Assembly (NCBI GenBank): GCA_003255065.1 | Contig: QAOA01001492.1 | Location: 1-64,000 of the forward strand | Direction of reading: 5' to 3' | DNA length: 64,000 nt | Origin: Cercis canadensis | Taxonomy: Eukaryota; Streptophyta; Magnoliopsida; Fabales; Fabaceae | Shown here: piece after piece, positions 33,781 through 44,335 of the stretch | Layout: the number at the start of each line of letters is the position of its first letter | Numbering within the stretch: position 1 is the stretch's first letter | Made by a program: the position numbers and the translations under genes | Notes under the pieces: model-generated | What the model was told of the DNA's origin: nothing | Database searches by the model: none | Seen by the model: the letters and a program-made list of their open reading frames with translations, nothing else

Positions 33781-35319
33781 TAGGGGTGCAAGGCAAAATC
33801 GAAAAATCGGTCAAACTGACCAAACCGAGGGTAAACCGAGTCAAACCGAGAGAATTGGTTCGGTTTTCGGTTTAGTTTTCTAAAAAACCGATATGGCCGG
33901 TTCGGTTTTCGATTTCAGTGAAGAAAAACTGAATGTAAACCGAACCGAACCAAAAATAATAAAACTATGTCGTTTTGATGAATTCTAAGTGTCCCCTTCC
34001 TCTTTCTTCTCTAATTCTCTCGACGTCTCCCTCTCAAAATCATAAATCCCTAACTCTCCCTCTCACTCTCACTCTCCTAGACTTCCTTCAATCTTGGTCT
34101 CGGTGGCTTGTTTACGTTCTCTGAGTTGGATGAAGAGTGTGAGGTTGATATGAAATTGTGAATGAAGAAGGATTGGTGAGTGTCTTAGTTGGGGGTGAGA
34201 TGGCGATGGCAGTGGAGGTGGTAGATCAGACAAAATGATGAACATTCGAGGTTATAGGATTCGAATCATGGTAATGATAGTATGGACAACAGAGATGAGC
34301 TTGAGTGGGTCGAAGATTGGAGGCTCGGTGAAGCCCTTTCCCCTTACTCTAAAAGGTAAGCTCTTTCATTTCATTTATTCCTTGCTTCCTTCCTGCACTT
34401 ACCTATCAATTGCCACTCCTTAGATACACATCACAGAAACACCATTCTTTAATATCGTTTTTCCTCTCTTTTAAAATTTCCTATTTAGCTAACAGAGTCT
34501 CGCTCACTGAATCATTCACACAAACATACAAACACTTGAAAAAAGAGAGTTACTTGTGTGTAAGAGAAGCAGTAGTTATGGTGGATTGGGGTCCGGTAGT
34601 AATAGCAGTGGTACTGTTCATGCTACTAAGCCCAGAGTTACTGTTTCAATTGCCAGGGAGGAGCAAAGTGGTGGAGTTTGGGAACATGCAAACCAGTGGG
34701 GTCTCCATCTTAGTTCATACTATCATCTTTTTTAGCCTCATCATCATCTTTCTTACCGCTATCGGTGTGCATATCTACACCGGGTAATCACGCCCTCAAT
34801 CTTGCAATTTTTTTTTTAAATTATCGTATTATATTATGTTATTTGTTTTATAATCTATTGTTCCAAGAATTGGTAAATTTATTGTTTATTTTGCCTTATA
34901 TGGGTTATTGATTGAGTAGATGAGTCTTTAACTGTAGTCATTGGGAATAGCTATTCACATTCAATTCAATAATCTGCCTCAGCCTTTGTCCTTTTATAGC
35001 TTTTAATTTTCAAACCAACTTTCTGCTCCTTTCGGTCAATTATCAACTTTTAAAGGATCATCTTCATTGGTCCAAGATCTTATCTTTTTCTTATTGCTTG
35101 TTTTGTTGGCTTCTTCAGTCTTTTCAAATTGAAGCTTTTCTCTTCCTTGGACACCAACAGTAACCTAAAAACCAACTAAACCGATCGAATCGGACCAGTT
35201 CGGTTCGGTTCAGTTTCACTCTCAAAATTTTGAAAAATCGGACCGAACCGAACCGAACCGAAATTCTCTAATTGGTTCGGTCTCGGTTTGGGGACCGAAC
35301 CGGACCAATTACACCCCTA
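33781..35319 (+). mobile_element. hAT-like nonautonomous element carrying a DUF3339 ORF
   Basis: The ends are TAGGGGTG and its reverse complement CACCCCTA. They are flanked by TTTAAATG at 33773-33780 and 35320-35327, a perfect 8-bp TSD, the hAT signature. Both arms are dense in CCGAACC/GGTTCGG motifs, likely subterminal transposase sites. Positions 33960-34140 resemble the CT-rich leader that precedes hAT transposase genes (compare 60660-60830). No transposase is present; the middle holds an intact small host-type gene at 34578-34787. Confidence 0.9.
34578..34787 (+). CDS. DUF3339-family small membrane protein, captured in the hAT-like element
   Basis: The ATG at 34578 gives 69 aa starting MVDWGPVVIAVVLFMLLSP, then ELLFQLPGRSKVVEFGN, and ending AIGVHIYTG, followed by TAA. 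This matches the plant DUF3339 family (about 68 aa) over its whole length, including the WGPV start, the LLFQLPG motif, VEFGN and the terminal HIYTG. Two hydrophobic segments (about residues 6-24 and 46-65) suggest a small membrane protein. The family's function is not known to me. The frame has no defect. The upstream 340 bp include a possible exon end at AAAAG|GTAAGC near 34353. It lies inside a transposon nested in a retrotransposon, so it is probably a transduplicated copy whose parent is elsewhere; expression is unknown. Confidence 0.85.
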   Translation: MVDWGPVVIAVVLFMLLSPELLFQLPGRSKVVEFGNMQTSGVSILVHTIIFFSLIIIFLTAIGVHIYTG

Positions 35320-35327
35320 TTTAAATG

Positions 35328-35515
35328 ATTAAGTCCTTCGATTCCGATCAAGGCATATTTAAATGTTTAAGTCCTTCGATTCCGATCAAGGCATATCTAA
35401 ATGTTTAAGTCCTTTGATTCCGATCGAGGCATATTTAAATGATTAAGTTGTTCAATTACGATCAAGGCATGTTTAAATGTTTAAGTCCTTAGATTCTAAT
35501 CAAGGTATCAATCTT
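35328..35515 (+). repeat. Minisatellite, 38-bp units, right part (about five copies)
   Basis: Continuation of the array at 33470-33780; the last units are more diverged. Confidence 0.85.
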
Positions 35516-35638
35516 CAACCGTTTCAAATTTTAAAGTCCATCCAAAGATAACTCGGGCACAGGCATCGTACAAACAAAGGTACACAATTTTATTAAGTTA
35601 AATTCCTCCGACATACAAACATACAAAAAAAGTAAAAA

Positions 35639-37747
35639 TCAAACAGGCACCCGACTCTGTGCTTGCGCTTCCTCGCCTTCAGAAGCCGAATTCTGATCTT
35701 CCCCCGAGTCATCAATTCTGAACTCGGGGTCGTCGTCCTCGCCCCCCTCTTCTTCCTCCTCGACCAGCTGCCCATCTTTTACTTTCTTCCAGCAGTCGAG
35801 GCCCTCCTTTTTCAAATCAGGGGCTTGCAAGAGAGCTTGTTCGATGGCCAGCTCAAACCCTCCCTTGTGAGCAACAGAATAATTGGCCACCATTCTGCTC
35901 TTGGCTCGTTCCCTTAGCCTTTGCTTCGACTGCCGAACTCAGTCGAGACATCTGGCCATCTGAGCCCGAACATGCTGCTCTCTGATCTCCGCTGCTCGAC
36001 CAAGCTCCTGGGTGATCGCTAGGCTAGCCTTAACGCTAGCCAGCTCCATTTCCGCAGCATCTGCCTTTGTCCTCGCCGCGCCAAGCTCCGACTCCTTCCT
36101 TTTCAACGCTTCCTGGCACGAGGCGGCCGTGGCTCGGTGCAATTGCTCCTCCTCCTGGACCTTCCTCAACTCCAAGGAAGTCAGTCCACTCCTCCTCTGA
36201 ACTTCTTGGGAAATAAGCAATGTCCGAGCCAGGCTATCGGACAGATGCTTTACCAACAGCTCCTCCGGGGAGTTTGTTAGCTTCTTCCTATCTGAGGGCA
36301 AGGCCATCCCGTCTAACCGTGTCCTTATAGGGAACTCGACATTCCAGAAGGAACAGCTGGAGTGCACCAGGTCCTTCTCTCAAACCGGAGCAGCCACCAG
36401 CTCGAAGATCTTAACATCAGAATTGGGGTCGCACACTCAGCTGTACGTCGGATCGGGTCTTGGTCCCTCTTCTCCTTCAGACGTACGCAGCCTCTTCGCC
36501 CCCTCTCTTTGTTTGCCCCGGGCAGCTACCAGGCTCCCTCCGACCCTGCTCGGAGGAGGAGCAGCAGCAGCTCGCGCCTCTTTGGATGTTACGGTCCTCA
36601 TAGGCTCGGGCACCAGGACCTTCGGCGATGCAGCAGCCTTTTGGTTGTCGGCTTTAGATAGTTTGCCCAGCTTCACCATCACATCCTTAGGCAAGGAGTC
36701 CTCTACAAAACAAAATAAGACCGGTCAATACACTCGGCAAACATCAATTATAACTAAACCATGCATACCAACCAATTAAATCCTTGGCCTTAAGAGTGAC
36801 TGATCGAGCTTTCTCGTGGCATAAGGGGAGGATGGCGTTGATGATTCGACGAGCTTCCTTATCAAACTCCCCTATAGGCCGAGTTGGCTGCTTGTTTATA
36901 TACTAATTCCATTGCAATGGAAACCTCGGCCTCAAGTCAGGGTCAAGGAAAAAGGCCATCCTGGGCGAGGGTCCTGCTTTCCAGGTCGGAACCGTTACTC
37001 GGAAAAATCTGTCCTTCCAACCCTTCACAGACTCCTCCACCAACTTCATCAAACCCAACTTTGGCCGACTTGCTATATACAAAAACTCTTGCTCGGACTC
37101 ATTGATGTCCTTTAAACTAAAAAAATAAAAAATAAAATACATCTACCCTAGACTCTACGGAAAGCAGGTTACACAACCTTTGAAAGGCTCGGAGAAAACC
37201 CCACCCATTGGTATGCAGTTGGGAAGGGGCGGCGTTAATGGTTTGGAAGAAATCCATTTCGAAGTTGTTCAGAGGTAACTCGGCTCTGGCTCGCTCTATA
37301 TAAGCAAGATTAAAGGTGAAAAAATTATTCCTATGGCAGTTTTTGCACACCGGGAATTTTGGGGGCAGGCCTGAAGGTCGTACACGGAATGAAACCAATC
37401 AATATGTGAATAAAACCCTTTCATCTCCCTAATATACCCGCTACGGAGAATGGAAAAGGTGTTCCTAATACTCTCATGGGCGAAAAGGGCGATGGAAGGA
37501 CAAGCTGGGGGGACACCCTCGCTACTACCAGAGGAACCCAACCTCCCGAAAACACTGGCTCGCCTATCATCGGCGGAGCCCCTATTATTAGAAGGCTCCT
37601 CCTCAAGCGAAGGGTCCTTTTTCGGGACGAGCTCCCCCCCCCCCCCCNCCCCCCCCCACAATCTACTTCCCTATCCGAAGATAGGACCTCGATAGTTTCC
37701 AAATAATCCATGGGATCAGCACCGTTGACAGAAGAACTACTCATCAT
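35639..37747 (-). pseudogene. Antisense ORF of the Tat-like gypsy element, broken
   Basis: On the strand opposite to gag-pol. From high coordinate: MDYLETIEVLSSDREVD, then ESIRNTFSILRSGYIREM, GLPPKFPVCKNCHRNN, LPLNNFEMDFFQTINAAP, a WKDRFFRVTVPTWKAG block, a coiled coil of about 140 aa (35939-36367) and an acidic tail (EEEEEGGEDDDPEF) ending at 35639. The blocks resemble the domain called 'putative gypsy type transposon' found in antisense ORFs of Tat-lineage elements. Stops and frame changes separate the pieces; some may be introns. The poly-G (plus-strand C) run with N at 37648 interrupts the N-terminal part. The function of this ORF in the lineage is unknown. Confidence 0.6.
37633..37658. 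other. Homopolymer C run containing an N
   Basis: About 24 C bases with a single N at 37648. It is either a sequencing weakness or a contig join. Confidence 0.9.
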
Positions 37748-38311
37748 GAATCTAAAGTGCTAACCTCGCAAGAAAAAAAGAGTTGAAGGCTCTAAAGGTA
37801 CGAAGAGGCAATTACCTTTGAGAATCACAAGAAGTCCGAGCTGTACTCTCAACACAGGCAAAACACACTCTTCTAAATCGCTCTGATCTAAGAAAGAATC
37901 ACTGGAACTTCGTCAAAAGAGTAAGATGAGGCTCCATCAGCCCCTATTTATAATACGAAGCCAGGCCAATTGACCCGTTAGAATCATTCACGTCCAGCAG
38001 AGAGCAAGACCGCCACATTCCAATTCGGGAAGATCAAACGTCACGTCTTTGGTGGCTCTGACACATCGAGAAGCACAACAACGGTAGTCATTATAACACT
38101 TCCCTGAATCGTCTCTAACAAGGAACCACGTGTCACTATCGTATGAAGTGACAGCAGGTCCATAACGACGCTTGGCATATCACCCAGATTTCAAATCCAC
38201 AAATTTTCCTGCCAACATTCGACTTTAAGATTGTCGATTAGCTCATTAGAGAAGCAGTACATTCCAAGCTCGGTCAAATAATCTCCCAAGCTCGGCAAGA
38301 AGGAAGGCAAG
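37748..38311. other. Promoter side of the antisense ORF and purine tract before the 3' LTR
   Basis: No ORF of note. This stretch lies upstream of the antisense ORF and should hold its promoter. AAGAAGGAAGGCAAG at 38297-38311 abuts the 3' LTR and is the likely polypurine tract. Confidence 0.45.
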
Positions 38312-38620
38312 TGTAGATACCCAATATTTGGCCCAACATCACTAGGCCCATCTAGCAAGAGGCCCATACATACAAACAAATGCATGCCTTTCATACCCCC
38401 TAGTCTCACATATAAATACTCCCTCCAGGACAGGTATGGGATCTTTTTAGCAAAACCCAATACGATATTCCCATTAGCTCAGAGATGACTAACTTAAGCA
38501 TCGGAGCTCAGGTCATGCACCCGAATCCAAGCTCTTTTTTGTCTACAGGTCTAGGATAGGTGATTCGTGCCCTCCGATCTCACGTGCTGGTCTCGTGCTG
38601 GTCAAAACCGGGCATCGTCA
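38312..38620 (+). repeat. 3' LTR of the gypsy element
   Basis: 309 bp, partner of 29571-29880, followed by the ACAAG target duplicate. Confidence 0.92.
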
Positions 38621-38625
38621 ACAAG

Positions 38626-39428
38626 CATTAGGAATTGAAAAACTAGCTTAAAGTAGTATCATGATTCTTCCAAAAGGATTAACATTGAAAAAAAATCCAT
38701 GCAAAAAAGCAGTCTTTTGGACTAGACCCTCAAACTGGGGCAAAAATTTAATTGAAATTTTTTTTCATTAAGCGAGCAACTTGCACTTTTCAAATTCAGT
38801 ATCTTTAATTTAAGCATTTTTAGTGCACACCATTTTACTTTCCACAACATTTTGGTGTCTTAGCCTGCTTCCTCATTATCATTTTAGACATTCGTCATTC
38901 ACATCATTTTCTTGCATTTCATGTATCCTGGTTTTAAATTTCCTACTAATTCTCAGGTTAAAATTTTGGTTTTAAATTTCCTATCAATTCTCAAGCTCGA
39001 ATCCTGACTTTAAATTTCTTGCCAATTACAAGGCTCAAATCCTAGTTTTTAAATTTTTTGCCAATTTCCAGGCTCGAATCCTAATTTTAAAATTTCCTGC
39101 AAATTTCTAGGCTCGAATCATGATTTTAAATTTCCTGCAAATTTCCATGCTCGAATCCTGGTTTTAAATTTCTTGTCAATTTATAATTTCAAACCAATTT
39201 AAAATTTTCAACCAATTTAAAGTTCCAGCCAATTTAAAGTTTCTACCAATTTATAAAGCCTTGCATGTTTTAAATTCCCAACTATTTTTTAGATTCAAGC
39301 TTCAGCACCTAATATTTTGTTTTTCAGACAAAATACTCGTCTTTTGTCTTTACATGTTTCTTATATGAAAATGTGAAAAACAAAAGCTTAACACGTTGTT
39401 CTAATAGAAAACATGTAAAGAGGGGCAA
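38626..39428 (+). mobile_element. 3' internal region of an older gypsy element
   Basis: Noncoding. Between about 38930 and 39180 roughly six diverged units of about 41 bp repeat, with TTTTAAATTTCCTGC and GGCTCGAATCCT blocks. A purine tract (GTAAAGAGGGGCAA, 39415-39428) abuts the next LTR. The Tat-like element at 29571 inserted into this older element. Confidence 0.55.
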
Positions 39429-42039
39429 TGTAGACATCATATTTTGTTTGGAAGTGTTACACGTTTTTCAAAAAAAATATTATTTTTATTTTTATTTTTA
39501 TTTAAAATTTGAAATTTATTTTTTCAACTAGGAAATTTAATATTAAGATCTTTAAGGCCTCATTTAGCCTTTTGATCAAAGTTTTGGTATTTGGGCATTG
39601 ACCTACTTTATTTTAACTCAAGTTAGGAGGCCTTTTGGCATGTTTTCTTTAAATTTGAGTTTGGGACCTCTTGGCCCATTTGATTTTCTTTAAATATTTT
39701 GTTTGGACATAAAATTTATAATTTTCTGGACTTTTAGTGATTTTAGGTAAAAACATATGTTTTGGGCTTAGCCTGTCATGCTAAAACCCTAGTTTGGGGG
39801 TCGTTTGGCCCAACAATTTTTTTTGTTTTTCTAATGTTTTTGGTCCAAATAAATTATATATATTTGCTGAACTATTTAATATATTTAAGGTTTAATTTGG
39901 AACCAATTGGACCATCTTAGGTCAAAGGTTGAGCTTTTTGGGCTCAATTTGACCTAATTTGACCCAATTTGCCCATTAGGGTTTTATAGTTTTTATTTTT
40001 AATCAAAAATTAAATAAATTTGTAGAAAATGAATGGAGGTTCAACCAAGGTTGGAGGAATATTCTTAAGCACAATTCAAAGGAGCTAGCATCTAGGAAGT
40101 TTCATGGAAGGTGCTCACCTAAAGAAACTTCAAGGACAGTGCCACTTTTAGGATTTCTTGTCTAAAATTAAAAAAAAATACAAATTAAGAGGGCTGATGA
40201 GGGAATTCGGCCAAAAGTATTTTAGGGAAGAATTTATGAATTTTTCACATGGCAAGGCTAAAGGAAAGTGGAAGAAAGTTGCAAAGGGCATAGAAAATTA
40301 TCATTTTACCCCCAACTTGCTCTCAAAGTTGAGAGGCTTGATTGCTTAAGAGAAAAAAAAAATAGAGAGAACCTCTCATAATATACTCCCAAGGTAAAAA
40401 CAAGAAAAAAGAGATAGAACTTGAAAAAATAGATCAAACAAAGGAAAAATGAGAGAAAAGTTGAGTGTTCTTGAGAGTTCGTGTTCTTCATATTTTTGGA
40501 GAAAAAAAACACGAAATCAAGAGAGGTTTGAGCTTCTTAGAGTTGGGTTTTGCACTTTAAGCAAGGAAAATGAGTTTTATTGAAGAACACTAGGTAATCT
40601 TCACTCTTATCTTGATTTCTTGTCATTTTCTTGTTGGTCTTTGTTTGAATCGATGTGAAATGCATATTTTTCTTTGTTTCCCTCTTGAATGTCTCTATTT
40701 CATTTTGATTCTATAAATCTCATTTCACTTAGATTCTTTTTCTTGTTGATTCAACTTGATTTACAACAATTTTCCCTTGAACCTCTTCATTTTTGTGTTG
40801 ATTTTACTTGATTTATCATTTTATATATTGTTTACCCTTTGTCTCCATTTTCGGTTTTAGGTTTTATTTGGGTCTATTTTGATTTTGTTTGGTTCTTTTG
40901 GTAGCATGTTTGTGCTTGACTCTTTTTTAAAATCTTGTGTTTTGGTCTTTATTTTTTGACTTTTTTCATGTTTGAATTCAAATTGAAAATTGAGAAAGTG
41001 ATTATCAAATTTGATTTTTAGATGGTCATTCTTGGACCTGTTAGTCTAACACTAGTAGTGTTAGGTTTTTTTACCATAATTTGAGTTTTATAACTCCAAA
41101 TTGCGCATTTCTTATTTTTTTAGAACCTTGAGATGCATATCTTCATGAGCATAAATTTCATAGTTTTCTCATGTCGCATTTGCTCCTAGTTTTAATTTGA
41201 AAATGGTTGTTTTCTTTGCACTATGAAATTGTTAGTAGATTCTGGTAATGTTCAGTTTTTTGAGCCATAACTTCAGTTAGGGAGATCATTTTGGTATGAT
41301 TTTTGATTCTTTAGAATCCTAAGACATTTTTATATTTCATATAAAATTTTGTGATCAAATATCATTAACATGCATTCCCATTTTTCTTTACAAGTTTCCC
41401 TTTTTTTATGAGCAATGGGTCAAATGGAAGAAGGTATGAGCAAGCCTCTCACCGACCCCTCTCTTCTCCGTCTTCAAGTTCCTTTCTTTGCTTCAAGCTC
41501 TCTTTCTCTCTTTTTTCGAAGCCTTTTTCTCTATGCTTTCATTTCTGCTCTCTATGCTTTTCTTTCACGCACGCACTTCATCTGCCTTCGTAGCTCTCTA
41601 TTCTCTAGATATTTCCTTGCCTTCCCCATTTCCTTTTTTGCCCATCTTTCTTGCTGCCCAAGACCATTTCTTTTTCTTTTAGTTAGCTTTTCCTTTTCTT
41701 TGGTTATTTGTTTATTTAATAAGGACAAAGTGTAAAAATTTGGACCAATGGGGAGTGAGAAAAATCTATTTTTTGCTCTCTCATTGGTTCTCCTAAATCT
41801 AGTGATGCTAAAGTTTAACAAAAATTCTTTTTTTTATTTACTACTTATAAAAATTTAAATATTAAATCATGTGTCAAATGAGTTAGACTAACAATGGACT
41901 AGGCCTAGGATTTGCTTTATTATAAATGCCCAAATATAAAAAAAAATAATAATAAAAAATTAAGAACTTACATTTTTTTTTGAATTTTTTGTTTTGTTTT
42001 AAGCTACGAAAAACACCTAGACAAAATACAGTGTCTACA
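39429..42039 (+). mobile_element. Long LTR (2611 bp) with TGTAGACA...TGTCTACA ends
   Basis: It starts TGTAGACATCATATTTTGTT after a purine tract and ends AAAATACAGTGTCTACA. The ends are inverted copies over about 20 bp. ORFs inside (for example 41408-41735) are pyrimidine-rich and not credible. It is probably the 3' LTR of a large gypsy element. No TSD can be tested because the other end is not in view. Confidence 0.65.
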
Positions 42040-42301
42040 ATAATATGACCAAAGAGTATTTTATTTATCCAAAAAATAATAAGAGTATTACAAAAATATT
42101 TCACAAAATAAAGACTGAGAATTTAAACGTGCAATGTATAACGTCATTACCAAACCATAAATCCTTCCACCATTTTGTTGCATAAAGTGTCATTCCAAGT
42201 TGGTGCTACACTCACCTAGGTGAATAGAAAAAGTCATCTCATATAGGATTGACGCGTCCTATTCTTCCATGATAAGTGAAGGGGCCGCGGATACTACACA
42301 G

Positions 42302-42349
<48 letters not shown>

Positions 42350-42479
42350 TGCAAATACATGAGTTTACAAATTACAGGGAGAGGGAATTTAAGTAGTTAC
42401 ATAAAACAAAATAAGAGCAAAAGTCTTCTCGTTTCTAGCTAAATCCTCTAAGACCAAGCTTTCTAGCTTGTCGATCACT
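42040..42479. other. Gene-free stretch with an AT microsatellite
   Basis: An uninterrupted (AT)n run covers about 42306-42347. Otherwise no recognised feature. Confidence 0.7.
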
Positions 42480-43208
42480 TACAAGGCCAACTTGCAACAA
42501 CCAAATATGTGAAATGTAGCTTGAATCTCTATTTTGATGCTGGTTCTAGTTCATCTTGCTCAAAATCACCAAGAATTTCAACTTCTCCTTATTGATTCCT
42601 TCTAGTAATCAGCACACATGTCTCTCCTCATCTATCCATTTTCTTCCTTCCTCTCATCTTCTCTTTTTTTTTTTTCCCCACTCTCGGACCTTATCTCACT
42701 TTCTCGATCCTTCTTTCTTCTTCTCGGTCACTCTCTTTCTCTCATGATCGGTCTTTCTTTCACTCTCTCGACTTCTCCTTTCTTTTTCATTTTAGCTTTT
42801 CTTAACCACCCATTTCCTTACAATTTGTGTTTTTCCTTTTTTATTTATTCGTTAGAGATAATCTATTTCATTTTGGACTAATGGAAGGCCAAGAGAATCT
42901 AACCTTGCACTTTTATTGGCTACCCTAGATCTTATGATGCAAAAACTAGAATTTCCTATTTCTAACTTATTGAGCAAACTTTTTTTTCTTTGTTCTTTTA
43001 GTGTCTTAAAGTTGGAAAATATAAAATGTCATGAAATAAAAAGATGAGCCAAGTGAGCCCATGAGAAAAATTGGGCTACACATTTGAGGTTTTGCCAAAA
43101 TATTTTCACATAAAAAAAAAAAAGCCCAATAGCACGACAATTAAAAAATGATGTAGGTATTTTTTTTTTTTAACAAAAAAACTATTCGAACAAAATACAT
43201 TGTCTACG
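42480..43208 (+). mobile_element. Partial, diverged LTR related to the 39429 LTR
   Basis: It shares the order CT-rich tract, GGACTAATGG / GGACCAATGG, CTAGATCTTATGATGC / CTAAATCTAGTGATGC, and the end ACAAAATACATTGTCTACG with the last 640 bp of 39429-42039. Only this 3' part is recognisable. Confidence 0.5.
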
Positions 43209-43653
43209 TGTACCATTCTTTTTCTATAATATGTAAATTAAATATTGTATGCATATAAAAATTATATTTATGATATCGTCAGGTCTGACTGGTAGTCCAA
43301 TTGATCCACCCGGTACTCATACCTTAAAATGATTTGTTGACCAATATGATTTTTAAAACACTACTTTTAAGTTAGCTTTGCCAAATAACAAGACTCACGT
43401 ATTTATATTAACTCTCCTTAACAGACCGTGGAGATTGTTTTAAGTGGACGGTAAGGATTGAGCTACGTAAGCTTCTCATATCCCTTCCTTCAAAATATCT
43501 CCAAAAATCTTATAAAAAAATATTTAAAAAAATTTAATGAAAAATAAATAATATATTATACATATTGGCACTATTTTTTAAAATATTTTATCACCATTTG
43601 GTTTTGACTAAATCCTTACTTTACAAATATAACTAAATTCACTTAATTTTGTA
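43209..43653. other. Gene-free AT-rich stretch
   Basis: Nothing recognised. Confidence 0.5.
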
Positions 43654-44335
43654 GGCTTAATTGTAATTTTAATACTATTATTTTATCTAAATAAATGATA
43701 TATTCTCTCTATTTTTATTTCAAACAATTTGGTCTTCTTATTTACCAAAACCTTACAATTTTTGTTATCCATTCTAACTATTGTCTAATAAAGGTAACAT
43801 TGAAAAAGTATTTTTTTAATTAATAATTAATTTCTCAGCAAATTAAATCAAATCAATCTAAAATTAAAATTAAGTGAAAAAAATAGAAAAAAGAAAAACA
43901 CTAGGGCAATAGCACGGGCAGTGGAGAGAAAGAGAACGACAGAGAGAGCATATGCAATGCAGAGAAAGATGGATATAGAGCTTGGGCAAGAGGAATAGAA
44001 ACACAGAGACCTAAGCAGGGAGAAAGGGAGCAAAAGCATATAGAGAAACAGGAATTCAAATTTTAGATTTAGTCTATAGGTAATCCTCTCTCTCCTTTTA
44101 TGAATCTGTGCTAAGTAATGGTGCAAAAAAAAAAAGATGTTTTATTTTTTCGAAGTATGCTTTTATTTCTTTCCCTTGCTTTCCCTTAAGAGTCCCAATT
44201 TAGTCTCTCATGTTGCGAGTGGTATTTGAGGAAAAGCTTGTGTGCTATGGCGTTGGTGGATGCTCTATCTTTTAAGTTTCTTATTTTTATTTTTTATTTT
44301 CTTAATTTTCAAAGCTTGGGTGTTATGCTTGTGAA

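Larger units (their letters stand above)
29571..38620 (+). mobile_element. Ty3/gypsy (Tat-like) retrotransposon with complete ends, internally deleted
   Basis: Paired LTRs (29571-29880 and 38312-38620) start TGTAGATAC and end GGCATCGTCA. They are flanked by ACAAG at 29566-29570 and 38621-38625, a perfect 5-bp TSD. The internal order is primer site, gag, protease, a deletion, integrase core, two minisatellites, an ORF on the opposite strand, a purine tract and the 3' LTR. The antisense ORF and 3' minisatellites are features of the Tat lineage. The LTRs differ at about 17 to 18 of 310 positions by my count, mostly transitions, so the insertion is not recent. A hAT-like element (33781-35319) is nested inside. 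Confidence 0.92.

Noticed and set aside
41408..41821. Overlapping ORFs in a CT-rich tract
   Set aside because: Low-complexity pyrimidine-rich DNA inside a long LTR; all are open because the tract lacks stop-forming triplets.
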